Below are positions 46,900-58,089 of a stretch of 64,000 bases of DNA, piece by piece. The DNA lies in the NCBI GenBank assembly GCA_022478985.1, contig JAKSZP010014460.1, positions 248,001 to 312,000 of the forward strand, given 5' to 3'. How positions within the stretch are numbered: the stretch's first letter is position 1; each line of letters opens with the position of its first letter. The position numbers and the translations under genes were made by a program. Source of the DNA: Massospora cicadina (Eukaryota; Entomophthoromycota; Entomophthoromycetes; Entomophthorales; Entomophthoraceae). The notes under the pieces were generated by a model. It had not been told where the DNA came from, made no database searches, and saw nothing but the letters and a program-made list of their open reading frames with translations.

Positions 46900-47460
46900 C
46901 CATCCTTGGAAACTTTGTGTCCCAGGAACTCTAGTTCAGTTTATAAGAATGAGCCTTTTGAAGGTTTAAGCTTTATGGAAGCCTTCCAAATCTTATTGAA
47001 GTCTTTCCTGATATTCTCAATGTGCCCATTGAAGGTTTTATGAGAAGACAGTAATGTCATCTAGGTAGACGAGGATGCATGAAAGCTTTAAGTCCCCAAG
47101 GATCTATCCATGGCACATTGGAAAGTGGTCAGGGCGTTACAAAGGCCCTGGGGCACCCTTGTGGGCTTGAATAGTCCTTTGTTGGCTATGAGCGCACACT
47201 TAGCTCAATCTTCAGGGGTGAGCTCAACCTGCCAATATCCACTGACAAGGTCCATGGCGTAAAAGTACTGGGATCCAGCAAGCAGATGTAGGGAATCATC
47301 AATTTGGGCAGAGGATAACTGTCCTTCTTGGTGATGGAGTTGAGTCACGGTAGTCCATCACCACCTGGTGGCTGCCGACCTTCTTCTGAATTAGCAGAAG
47401 AGGAGATGCCCAAGGGCTGCATGATGGTACCAGGAGTCTGGCGTCGAGTAGTTGTTTAGG
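46900..47460 (-). pseudogene. reverse transcriptase of element B
   Basis: Minus strand near 47,430-47,360: SPWASPLLLIQKKVGSHQVV, then MDYRDSTPS. At 47,056-47,067 the active site Y-L-D-D is intact within CILVYLDDITVFS. Block order agrees with element C, though spread over several frames. Confidence 0.82.
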
Positions 47461-48179
47461 TTCCACTGCCACCTGGGCTTCTTCAACCTTGCTTTTTTGG
47501 TAAGGTCAGGACATGAAGGGGGAGCATCCCCAGTTACCACATGATGTAGGACTCAGTTCATTCTTCTGAAGTCATAAGTTGAAGCCAAAAATAGGTCAAA
47601 TACTGCTTCAATAACTCTTGAACCTTATGTTGTTGGTCGTCTGAGAGGTCCTTGCTGATATTGGTGTTGACCAGACTGACCAAAGGAGGTGTCTTTAAGC
47701 TAAATTTTCATAAGTCCCCTAAGCTTTGAACATCAGCAATAGCCTCCACCAGTAAAAGACGGACATAGGTGGCAGGACTGTTTGGACCTACTATTTTGGG
47801 TTTATCAGCAAGGTTGGCCAACAACACTGATATAGGTCTGGCATAAGCTGGATCTAGGATCACCGGGAAGGTTAGCACCTCTTTCGTGGATGGTTTATCT
47901 AGGCCTCAGATTTCCAATAAGTATCCTGAGGGGATGTTGACATGGATCTGGGTGTCAGCAATGACTTGGGACTTTGAAGTTATGGTAGTCACCCTACATG
48001 AGTAGATCGGCATGCCTTCTTGCCCATCAACAGCAGGAGGGGGCAGTCAAACTCAGGAGCCCCTTATGTGATATTAAAGCCAATTAAATCAGTCTTCACT
48101 CTCCAGTAAACAGGCTTGGGCTTTGACTTCAGTTTTAGAATAGTAAGAAGTCTCAAAGATCAGAGGGACCCGATGCCTT

Positions 48180-48480
48180 TAGTAGGTATATAAAGTCACC
48201 ATCATAATGGAGTACTTCCAAATACTCTCAAAAAAATTGATTCCCAAGGAGCAGGTAATAGCTAGGGTTATCTAGAGTGACAGTGGGGGTGTTTACAGCG
48301 AGCTTTCCAAACCATAATGGTAGAGAGGAATAAGCTCCTATAGATTGGGTACATTGGGGGCCAGCTGTGCCATACTCCATATAGTGTGGCATATACAGAG
48401 CGATCTTGATGCGCTTCATTAACTTGGATGATATGAAATTCACGGGGGAGCCACTGTCAACTATGCCAAGGACTGGTATT
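48180..48480 (-). pseudogene. aspartic protease of element B
   Basis: VLGIVDSGSPVNFISSKLM, with catalytic Asp codon at 48,456-48,458, runs into the open stretch 48,443-48,228 (MEYGTAGPQCTQSIGAYSS). It is the best-preserved protease of the group and shows the G-S-P-V-N-F-I-S context typical of retropepsins. The C-terminal 'LLG' block reads YYLLLGNQFF. Confidence 0.82.
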
Positions 48481-48499
48481 TTATGAACTCAAACTGTGA

Positions 48500-50650
48500 C
48501 CCAGGTAACCAGACTTCCAAACTGGGGCAGCAGCATGAGGAACATTGTAGAGTCATTGAAAGAAGATTAAGCAGTATCATTTTCATTATTATCATTGGAT
48601 ACAAACTTTTTCTCCAGATGCGATATATCCAGGTTTGTTCAAGTTTATGGATATTTCTTGAGGTTGGGTATGGATGTCACCATGAAGCGCCTCATCCTTC
48701 ATGCTGAAGGCCTTTTTCCGCCACCTCAGCAAGTTGAGTCCAGCAGGTATTGGCACTGTGTCTGAAACCGTTGCATTAAGTGTATTGAGGTCAAGCATTT
48801 TTCTAGTTTTGACCACATGGACTCTAGGAAGGTTAGAGGAGCCTGTAAATGTAGCCATAGGGTGTAGAGTCGATGCAGGGATCTTATTAAGTTTTTGATA
48901 AACTCCCAGATGAAGGTAAACCCATTCTTCTGCCCAATCATATGCATTTGAACCTCAGGGTAGGATCCCAACAGATAAATGATGGCGGTGATAGCGTCAT
49001 CCATGGTGATACGATTTGTAGTTACTAATGGTTGCCTGAGCATAGAAACGGCTGGCAAAGTCCATGGGGCTTTCTCCTTTATTCAGTTGGATACCCATAA
49101 ACGCCTGTTTTTGGTTGGCCAGGGTTTGATTGCTGATGACTCTTGGAATAAGATTGTATAACCTGTTCCCAGATGGTGCACTCCTTCAAATGGGGGGTCA
49201 TGATCTCCCAGGCGGTGCTATCATGCAGAAGTGGAGAAGCTTTACCTTCTGCTAATTGGTGGTTTCCTCCATGTAGATCTCATATGCATACAGGAAGGAG
49301 GCAATGCTCTCTTGGCCAGGAATGAACCTTTCTTTAAAGCTAGGTTTGTAGTTACAAGCGGAGTGTAAAGGGTGTTAACACCATGGATGGGCGCTAGCTC
49401 CAAGATCTCAGTCTCCGCATAGTCATGGGGGGCCTGCTGGCCTAGCCATCGCCTTAGGCCCTCAAGGTCCTCCTGGATATCATCCAATTTTGTTTGAGGG
49501 AGGAAACGGAAGCCTTATTTGCAAGTTGCTCCTTTAGGGATTGAATGTCGGCGCCCTGAAAGCAAGGCTGGCTCTTGAGTTTACTCAAACTGGTTTCAAC
49601 CCTTGACAAGTTTGCTTGAGCTGAGAGATGCGAGTATTGGTAAGTTTGAAAAAGCACTTAGTTTGCCCATTTCATCTGACAGGGCGTCAATGGAGACCCT
49701 AGGGTTGAGGGGGACTCCATCCACTTGGAGTTTTCATCCCTGAGCTACATTACGAATTTGATTGCATAGGGCAGCCAAGGCTGTTATCACATCCTTCTGC
49801 CATGGGTACTCAGGGCCATCAGGGGTGGGAGCTGAGGGACCTGGGGGCCCAGGAGGTCCACAGGGACCCTCAGGCCCTTTGGGTATTACACGCCCTTCAG
49901 GGCCTTCAGGCCCCCTAGGCCTTTCAGGACCTTCACTCCTGGAGGAGTAGTTGAGAGACCAGCTCCCAATAGTGTTGTTGTAGGGCTCATACCAGATCCT
50001 CGACCTGAAGGAGGCTCTGATTTCAAGTTACCTTGAGGAGTTGGACGTTCTGACACAGCTCGACCTCAAGATAGCCAGAAATCCTGCTAACACCACAATC
50101 TGATCATGGACCTCGTTTATCAACTGTCAGTTATCAATAATGGCCTCGCAGTTGTCATGAACAAAGGAGGAGGCTGCATTATAAAATTTGACAATGTGGG
50201 TGTGCAGGGCCTGGGTGAGCCCCAGTTGTCAGGAGACCTCTTGATGGTGCAACCCAACTAGTTGGAGAAAGTGATGAATAGCTGGGTGAACAAAGTTGCG
50301 AAGGTAGCATTTGGACCCAGTGTTAGTTCTCCTGCCAGCAGCTGGGCTGAGTCATAGAGGTCACATGGTATAGGGAGTGTAAGAGGCATGGTAATGGCTG
50401 GATTGGGCACCCACAGAGTAGATGCCATTTATTAATTGTTGGAAAACATTGTTAAGGTTCTCGTACTGAAGTTGCAACTGACTTACATCAATAGAGGGCA
50501 GGGAGAACTGGAATTTGACCCGGAATTATAGCCTTACATGTTGCGTTGGTGGTATTTCATATCGCAAGGTACTAACCCTTGGGAAACGCTTCTCACCCAC
50601 AAGCGGCTTGGTCTTCAAGGCTGCTAGGATTTCAATTGTTTGTGATAGAC
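48500..50650 (-). pseudogene. gag of element B with collagen-like stretch
   Basis: Minus-strand stretches are 50,650-50,000 (poorly legible N-terminal part), a Gly-X-Y run at about 49,938-49,795 (GPERPRGPEGPEG, then GPEGPCGPPGPPGPSAP), a helical stretch 49,657-49,454 (LSRVETSLSKLKSQ, SLKEQLANKASVSSLK), and capsid parts 49,487-49,242 and 49,058-48,726. The GPPGPPGPSA core is also found in element A at the same relative place, which argues for descent and not chance. Confidence 0.7.
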
Positions 50651-50678
50651 ATTTTCACTTAGAACAGCTCAGAGCCCC

Positions 50679-50695
50679 CTGTAGTGAGCACCACA
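50679..50695 (-). promoter_or_regulatory. primer-binding site of element B
   Basis: Minus strand reads TGGTGCTCACTACAGG just inside the 5' LTR, after a short spacer. It is identical to the site of element C at 30,030-30,045. Confidence 0.75.
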
Positions 50696-50697
50696 TT

Positions 50698-51109
50698 TGT
50701 TGGCGTTACAGTTCTCTAGACTGTTGCTGAGGTCTGAAGGTGGCTTGAAGATGCAATTTTGCAAAAAGGCCAAGAAGGGAACGGAAAAATGGTTAGAATA
50801 CCAAATATTTTATTAGGTTAAAATGTGTCAATGTTTATAGGGTGAGTGGGGACATGGTGCCTTGAGAATTGTTGCAGCCCCATCCATTCAGGATCTTTCC
50901 TGGTCTTCCAGATTGACTGCCTCATGAGCATCCTCAATGTATTTTGCCGCCCACCTGACCAAATCGGTTGAAACGCCACCCCACTTGACTCAGGATTTTG
51001 GAATGAGAATCCTGAAGTCATCTGCATACAGATAGGCTTAGGAGCTAATTTGGTATGGCTCAATTTGGAAGTGGAAGATCTGATTTTTTTATTATCTCGA
51101 ATCCTAAAA
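50698..51109 (-). repeat. 5' LTR of element B
   Basis: Pairs with 44,620-45,030. In element sense it ends CGCCAACA at 50,698; the outer end reads CCTAAAA where the partner has CCTGACA. Confidence 0.92.
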
Positions 51110-51500
51110 ATTGATTTGAAGATTAATTCTATTGCAAAGCTCAAGTTCTCCTAGGCGCAAAGGCTATAATCAATTTCAACGCTAAGATTGCATTGCAACA
51201 TGTAGTGCAACCCTATCAAAATTTGACAGATATTTTATTACCTGCCTTCATTCAAAACCTTGTGACATCCATGTTGGGTGATTATCTACGCTGAGCTCAC
51301 AAAACTCTGGCCCTCCCAAAACTGAATATAGATCAGGACCTGCAGCACCTGCAGGAAAGCTCCTTCAAGAATAACAAGAAGACTGTCAGAAATCCGTCTG
51401 TTAAAACTTAACATCCCAAAAACACCAAAGTACTATGCCATTAAGTGAATCACTTGCTACAATTGCAATCATAAAGGGTACTATTACTCCAAATGCCGCC
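51110..51500 (+). pseudogene. gag of element F, part after element B, with CCHC knuckle
   Basis: Coding resumes directly after the target duplication of element B. At 51,455-51,496 the codons read C-Y-N-C-N-H-K-G-Y-Y-Y-S-K-C, a CX2CX4HX4C knuckle with the His replaced by Tyr. This ends gag. Confidence 0.65.
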
Positions 51501-51789
51501 AATGTAGCGCTGTTATCGTCCTTCCAGTTAATTCTCAAGAGGAGGGAAAAGAGTAATCACAATAGAAGCGGGACGCTCTATGGTGCAGAAACACCAGTCC
51601 TATCTGATTGAAATGAGCATGTCATACCCAATGAAGACTCCATGAATGTAAAAGCGGGGGCTGCTCTCATAAGAAGGTTAATATACCTGAATCAACTGAG
51701 TAGTCGCTAAGCCATATATGCATTAAATAATTGAGGATATCCTAGCTGAAGGAAAAGCCGTACAGCAGACACCCCTAGTTTGAAGGGGC

Positions 51790-51990
51790 TGAACACAGCC
51801 ATGCTGATTGTGGTGATTCTGAGCAACTTGGGTGATGAGCTCTATGAAAAAATGATTAATTGGAAGTAAAAGGACGATCTGCCTGAGGTAAAGAAGGCTA
51901 TTAAGAGAGTAAAACAGACACTGAATATTGGGATGGAGTCTTATACAAACTTAATCCTGATGAACTGGTTAGATTTTTCCAAAGCCTTCT
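51790..51990 (+). pseudogene. unassigned coding-like fragment in element F
   Basis: One frame reads LMIVVILSNLGDELYEKMIN, then DLPEVKKAIKRVKQTLNIG. It looks like helical gag or linker material, but I cannot place it. It stands where protease and RT should be in a full element. Confidence 0.35.
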
Positions 51991-51999
51991 GAATGGATG

Positions 52000-52890
52000 G
52001 ATTGTTACCCAGGCCCACAAGGCCGTTAGACATGGAAGATTGACCAAGACACTAATTTGATCTAATTACTACTGGGATTCTATGTAATTCGATATTCATG
52101 ATGTGATAAAAAATACCATTCATGCAAAAACTAAAAGCCTATGAAATCAGATGTGAAATATCAATTAACAAACCCAAATGGACTGGCATATGGTATCAAT
52201 TGATGTTTTCAGCCCTTTGCCCATGAGTAGCTTGGGCAACAATATATTGTTGTTGCTACCAACCATCTGGTGAAATGGGTGAAAGTGAAAGCAATATGAG
52301 ACGTTGTAGCTTTAATGACTGCTAAGTTCATCATGGATTACATTGTCTACAAGCTTGAAGTCCTCAGAAGATCTTGATGGACAACTGATCAAATTTAACT
52401 TTACAGATGGTACAACGCTTGAACAAACTGCTGTCTATCAAAGGAGTGTTTTCACCACCATACCATCCTGAGACTAATGATATGGTAGAACGAGTGAATG
52501 ACACCCTAGTTGGCATATTGTGCAAAAATGCAGCTGCGGTGCCATCACAATGGGCTACCTTCATTAGTGCTACAGTGTTAGCGTACAGCATCAGACATCA
52601 TAGCAGCACTAGACACTCTCCATTTTGTCTTTTGTATGGTAGACAGTCATCTCTACCTCTGTTGTTATATTCAGCACTCAATACAACTGAGGCAGTTATC
52701 CCTATGAGTTATGTCAAACAAATGGTGAAGACATTAATCAAGTTGCAGTTCAAGGCTTGTCATAACTTGATCATCAAGAAAACAAGTCAGAAGAGTTATG
52801 ATGACTCCAATCAATTTTCCATGTCCAAGTTTCAAGGAAGCTTGGTAGTGTACTGTTACACTCATACTGCAGGCCGCACGCACAAGTAGG
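52000..52890 (+). pseudogene. integrase of element F, unusually long open frame
   Basis: Zinc-domain part: AHKAVRHGRLTKTLI...YYWDSM. Core: WHMVSIDVFSPLP (first Asp, about 52,185-52,225), ILMDN-stop (second Asp, about 52,371), then an open stretch 52,407-52,889 of 160 codons with PYHPETNDMVERVNDTLVG (catalytic Glu) and FISATVLAYSIRHHSS. All three catalytic acids remain, though the Gly after DN is a stop. This is the longest uninterrupted coding stretch in the window. Confidence 0.82.
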
Positions 52891-53618
52891 CTTCACTATT
52901 TTTAAGTCCTTTAATTTTTTTAGAGAAATCACCTGAAGATGTATACATTATCAGGGATCAAGGCAATTGGGTTGTACATCATGTTCACACTAAATTCCTT
53001 CATCCTTATCATAAGGAATAAAAAGAGCAAGAAAAAAAGAAAAAGAAAAATATGGTGGAAAAATAAAAAAATGAACAAAATGAATAAAAAACAAAAACAA
53101 ATTTAGATAAGCAACTTTTTTTCAAATTTTTATAAGCTTTGTCATTATCAAGTCTGGATACCGTTTTCTTCAAGAGGAGGAGGAGAGTGAGCTTGCATGG
53201 GTGAAGCCTGAAGAAGAGTGACTGGGGGAGAAATTCAAATTTTAAACAAGTCCCAACTGTCAAGACCCTGTTGAAGATGTGCTAAACCTAAGAAGACTTG
53301 CACCAGGCGCGTTGGACTGGCCAAATGAGAAAAAGCCATCAAATCAGGGGAAAGGGTCATTGGAATGGACTTGAGAAAAGGTGAGAGTGGTTACACTCAG
53401 GAGAAAAGTCTGTGGAAGGGAAGATACAATTGATGATAAGGCATAATGCCTGAATTAATTAAAGTGCGCCACATGGAAGAAGTAAGCCTTTGGAAGAGAT
53501 GTCTATCCTGGGCAGAAAGGCTACTGAGATAGCAATTGTACTTTGAAGGTTGTAAGAATTTGGATATTGTGATAAAAAGGGAATAAACCCTCCTCTGGTA
53601 TCCAGTCAAAGGTGTAAG

Positions 53619-54393
53619 TGTTGAATGGTTAAGTGATTCTTATTTATTAGATTAGTGATTAATGAAAAAAATTCAAAGTACAAATGAACCTTAAGATTTG
53701 TGGGATAGAAGTTCCACTTAATCATATTTGACTTGATGACCTGAGTATCATGGGCTTTGTTGGTTAAGTCAAAATTAGCTTTTTAATGTCAATCAGGCTA
53801 CAATGAAATTAATTGCTAATTAGTGGTGTGAACTGCCTTGGTATGTGTTACCATTGCTTAAGAGGAGAGATAGTTTAGTTGTTTTAATAAGCGTCAGAGG
53901 AATGCTGTCTTAAATAATTATGTCATTAAGACACTGTCCATCAGGCTAAGCTGGGTTACAGCGATATGCCTAATAGTCTGTAAACCCTCTAAAGACCTTC
54001 ATCGTGAACTGCTGGTTAAGTGGTGATGTGAGGTGAGGTGTCATGGGTAAAGGTATGGTGAACATCAAACCCTATAAATTCTCTTAATTTCAGACAATAA
54101 AAAACAATCTTTACCAAGATAATATTTTGTAAGTTTGGCATATACATTCTTTTACAGTTAATACCTTTCCATTTTATTAAGTCAGGAATGTACTTGTGAT
54201 CAGGAAGATCATGTCAAGAAGTCATTGTAAAAGTAAATATACATGAGAATATAGCCTATAGTCTTACTTTAAGGAGATTGTATCATAATAACTATCACCA
54301 TCTGGTCTATTGTCCTCATACAATATAAATTTGTATTACAAATTTAATCTCAGACAAAGAACTAGACATCTGAAGCAGTACAAAACTTCAACA
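53619..54393 (+). repeat. 3' LTR of element F
   Basis: Pairs with 42,197-42,977 and ends AAAACTTCAACA. The start may be further left: a TGTC at 53,258 follows a purine-rich stretch (53,223-53,232), but no matching 5' part was found. Confidence 0.75.
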
Positions 54394-55700
54394 GACTTTC
54401 AAAGTCTTCCCAAAAAGCCAGTTCTTCAAAATTCATGATCTAAGAAAATCATCTCAAGTTTGGATTGATCAAAGCACCTCCACTGTGGATCTGGAAGTTC
54501 TGTTGTTAGATCTTTATTGACATCATATGTAAGCTATATGACAAAACCCCTCAAACGCAGTATGTTCTTCATGACTCTGAGTAAGGGGGACCAGCAAAGA
54601 GAGTACATCAGCTGGCCCCACTACAAACCCTCCCCCTCAACTCCCTCCCCCAACCATTAACTATAAAAAACTGCCCCTCATAGAGTTTGTATCTGTTCAT
54701 TCTTTTGTTTGAGTTATAATAAAGACTTCCCAGTTTGCTAACTTCTTCCCTCAGATTCTGCCAGTTCTTTACCTACCAAACATTTTCTATCTGAATTTAC
54801 ACCAAACATGTTGCCATCAGCATTCTGGACCTGATGATCATAAAGTGGGCAATTCAATTATTATTCCAGTGTCTTGTGCAATAGTGGAGGTCATAAGATA
54901 TGCCCTCAAAGTGTTTCTTTGATATTCCGTATCAGAAGGATACCCTGATCCACCAAATTCAGTCTTACACCCCACTAAAGTTTGTCACGATCTTTCCAAA
55001 CACAAACTACACAATCTATTACTCATGAAGGCGGGCATCATTAATTGCCAAATTCGCCTTGCTGTCCCATCACTGGTTCAGAACAATCTGGACAACCTTA
55101 GGCCTTCCAACCCGCTAATTTTGACATGACGCTCAAAAGCAATAAACGCCTGTCTTTGCAACTTGGACAGGAATCTCAGTCACCAGATCATTCAGATCTT
55201 TAATCCTTGGTGAAATCTATATCAGTATATATAAATAAATTTAATCTGAATTACTAATACCTTTTTTCAAACTTTGTGCGGCACTTTGACTCTTTCCAAC
55301 ATTTTCAAAACAATTGAAAAGGCCACCTTACATAAATCAAACTCAGTTCAATTTGATTAATAATTCCAATCCATATTATTGCAAAAGACTTTTTTGACTC
55401 TAATTAAATTTATATATGAAAATAAAGATCAGAGGATTCTGAGATGATAATAAAGGCCAGCAACTTCAAAACCAGGGGAATTGGTCATCATCCATGCCTC
55501 TCCTACCCTTGGGGTTTCCCCGCAAGACCTGAGTGTCATGGAGCATGTTGATAAAATAATACTGTCCTGGAACTCTGGGTGAGTGAACACCCAGAACTCC
55601 AGCCAGAATACCTTTGGTACAGCCATCCATATAGATGGATGAAAAATGAAAAAGGAAGCTGTCGCAAAATCAACTGTGGGCTCTGCTATTATGCCAGGCC
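54394..55700 (+). other. LTR-like promoter region and unassigned coding-like DNA
   Basis: Near 54,660 there is a TATA-like CTATAAAAAACTGCCCC, followed about 55 bases later by a polyadenylation signal AATAAAG (54,718) in a pyrimidine-rich context, as in an LTR R region. From about 54,840 one plus frame reads LLMKAGIINCQIRLAVPSLV and AINACLCNLDRNL, which may be gag of another LTR element. No partner LTR was found. Confidence 0.35.
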
Positions 55701-55799
55701 AACCAGTATGAAGGCAGGTTGACCTTTTGCCATTTAGCCTTCATAGGCATGCCAACACCCTAGCATCTGCGTCCAACCCACCAACACAGCAGACCAACG

Positions 55800-56120
55800 A
55801 CTTTACCTTAACCCAGAGTCCATGGTGTGACCTAGTGAGTCCTGCCCCATCCTGGGCGGCCAAGGCTCTCCCACACTGCCCCACCATCCTGACACTTTGC
55901 AAACCCATCTGGGCATGCCCTGGCAAGTCCTGCCCCCATCCTGGGTGGCCAAGGCACTCCCGCGCTGCACCCCACAGGGTTGACAGCCAATCAGCAAAAT
56001 CATTGGCGGTCAGTTGGCTAGGTTCCCATCTTTTCCTTTTAAGGCTGAGGTATTGGAGCTGGCAGCGTTGGCCACTCCAGGCATGTCACCTCGTGCCAAC
56101 ATCAGGAATCTCCAGTCTCT
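55800..56120. repeat. GC-rich patch with a local duplication
   Basis: The phrase AGTCCTGCCCCATCCTGGG followed by GGCCAAGG occurs at about 55,839 and, nearly unchanged, at about 55,925. The patch is far richer in GC than its surroundings and gives open frames on both strands. A CCAAT-like AGCCAATCAGC (55,986) and a TATA-like TTTTAAGGC (56,037) suggest an LTR promoter, unproven. Confidence 0.4.
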
Positions 56121-56149
56121 AATCATTTTAACCTAGCTGACGAACTACT

Positions 56150-57400
56150 AACAATTAAAATAAATAAGAGTGAAAAAGAAATCTTTATTTGGAAGGAATA
56201 AACGACAATTAGTACTATAGGCTACTTCACCCACTAAAACCCCTCAGCTATCCAAGATGGCACTTCTAAGTATCCTTGGTCATTCATATTAACAATTCCC
56301 TCCAAATCCGCTCATCTGCTCACCAAATCAAGATTAGGTTAATCCATCATTGGCACAAGTCACCAGTCAATCATATATAAATTCATTAAAAAATAAAACT
56401 TTGTGCATCCTTGGCATGAGTTTCCGGTGCTCTGGATTAGCAGCAGAACCATATTCAGACGCTTGGCAATAGATTTATCAGATTTCCGCCAGAAATTCCC
56501 ACAATTGACCTTCGAATGGTCAATCAGTGGCAAATGCAGATTCTGCTGAACCTAAATTGATTTAATAATTATAACCTTAAATAATACTGACCTAGGTGAT
56601 TAGCCGGCAATCCTGCTTGACTAACTGGCACCCCTAATTCTGATATTATTGGGAGAAACCACTTGGTTAATTTCACAACAGCAGTTATGAGGACTAGCCA
56701 GGGATTCCCAAAAATGGGAATTCATCGCCATTAGATGTTTAGCCTAACTCTCTAACTTACCAATAAATTTGGAAATTATTAAGAATTTTACTTGTCCCCA
56801 AAATGATGGGAAGGAAGAAAAAAGAGTGACAGTGTAACCTGTCATGGTCTGCTGCCTTATAAGCTCATAAACAAATTGAGACGTTCAATTTTGTTCACTG
56901 TTAGATTATAGTTTTGCAATTTTATTTGCGGCAGATTGGAATCCCAATAATTCTATGATGCTAGTCCAATTTTGGCTTAACCAGCTTAATCACACTTGAA
57001 CTTTGCCACCAACTTTCCCCTCCTGACGTATCTTCGCTTAGCAGACCATCAATTCTTTATTAAGCAGGAGACTAGGGGCACCCACAGCCAGGCCACATAT
57101 GGCGGTCCCATTGGGTCAGAAAGGGGTTTGATAACCTAAACCTATCAGACATGGGCTCACAGTTTTTGATGCTGAAAGGCCTTGGAGGATTGGAATTCCC
57201 ACGCCCAAAACTGACTTACTCAATTTTCTAGCGGATTGGAATTTTCACGCCCAAATCTGATTTACTTAAAATATTTTCAGCGGATTTGATTTACTGCTAT
57301 AAGCAATACTTGAACCACCAGACAACTCGCCAAAGGTAAGGATTGCTACTAACCTTCTGCTGGCATTGACCCCTGGCCGCCGCAAATCTCACATACACAC
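56150..57400. repeat. repeat copy X1, related to 61,735-62,450
   Basis: Shares ATCCTTGGCATGAGTTTCCG and a GCAGCAGAA block with X2 (61,735-62,450), in the same order. It also holds a tandem duplication of GGATTGGAATT-CACGCCCAAA at 57,187 and 57,233, with a third partial start at 57,282. No coding domain is visible. It may be an LTR or an MITE-like repeat. Confidence 0.45.
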
Positions 57401-58080
57401 CCAGTATTTTCTATAATAACTCATTAGTGGTTAACACGGAGGAAAATGATGTGACCTTCGAGGGGTACGTCATAATCCGCCTCTCATTTACCACATGAGC
57501 TAAATCTCCCAGAGTGATGAGGGAGCAGCCGCTAGCTTCTTCCACTTCTTGGCTCAAAACGGGAATATCTCCTGATTCAGCCTCAGGGGTTTCTCCCCCG
57601 GACTTACGCTGCAATTTCTTCCATTGCAGTCATCTGGTTTGCCATAAGGCCTTTGGTACTCACTTAACTTTTACTACCCTCACAGAAACCCAAGTCGTCC
57701 TTCCTCCAAGTCATCAGAGCGCTATGTACTAGCATTCTGGGCTTTTCACTGTGTTGTCAAATACCCATATTAGAAGTCCAATCTCACTTTAATTAGCAAA
57801 ATCTGTTATTTAATTAATTGATTAATAACCTCAGCAATTTTTGCCCTCCCCCTTATCAGTGAAGCAGTGGCTTGATTTAAAAAAAGCCTATATTCCTTCT
57901 GTGACCTGGTCTTCTCTTGTTTGTCCCTCATTTCACTCTGCAATAAATGTAAACAGCTTATATTAACACGGGGAAATGGTCATGCATCCCCAGGAAATTA
58001 GGCTGCTCTTTCAGTAGGCGTGGTGATAGAGGGATTCTTCAAGTTTTCTCACTATAAGTTGCAGAACTGGTGCATAATGC
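57401..58080. other. region between repeat X1 and gag of element G
   Basis: Contains a polyadenylation-like AATAAATG near 57,942 and a thymine-rich context, as near the end of an LTR. If element G has a 5' LTR it should end about here, but no match to the repeat at 63,688 was found. Confidence 0.3.
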
Positions 58081-58089
58081 CATGGCAGA

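Larger units (their letters stand above)
44620..51109 (-). mobile_element. Ty3/gypsy element B, structurally complete, nested in F
   Basis: LTRs at 44,620-45,030 and 50,698-51,109 with flanking 5-mers ATGGA (44,615-44,619) and ATTGA (51,110-51,114), a target duplication with one change. Minus-strand order from the right: PBS, gag with collagen-like stretch, protease, RT, RNase H, integrase. RT keeps YLDD and protease keeps DSGS, but stops and shifts break the frames. It sits inside the gag of element F in the opposite orientation. Confidence 0.92.
42197..54393 (+). mobile_element. Ty3/gypsy-related element F (gag and integrase only)
   Basis: Two LTR copies (42,197-42,977 and 53,619-54,393) enclose PBS, gag, CCHC knuckle and integrase, with element B inserted in gag at 44,620-51,109. 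Without B the interior is about 4.2 kb (42,978-44,619 plus 51,110-53,618), too short for a full pol. I find no protease, RT or RNase H block between the knuckle (51,496) and the integrase zinc domain (about 52,020). It would be non-autonomous or internally deleted. Confidence 0.75.

Noticed and set aside
49762..49950. Plus-strand open frame rich in G-P, looking like a small collagen protein
   Set aside because: It is the antisense of the collagen-like stretch in the gag of element B; GGN/CCN codons read as Gly/Pro on both strands.
53009..53263. Minus-strand frame rich in Phe, Leu and Ser, like a membrane protein
   Set aside because: It is the antisense of an A-rich stretch between the integrase and the 3' LTR of element F; composition alone explains it.
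55727..56122. 131-codon plus-strand frame with Cys, Pro and Trp, like a small secreted protein
   Set aside because: It lies in a GC-rich patch where stops are rare by composition, minus-strand frames are equally open, and it includes a local duplication.
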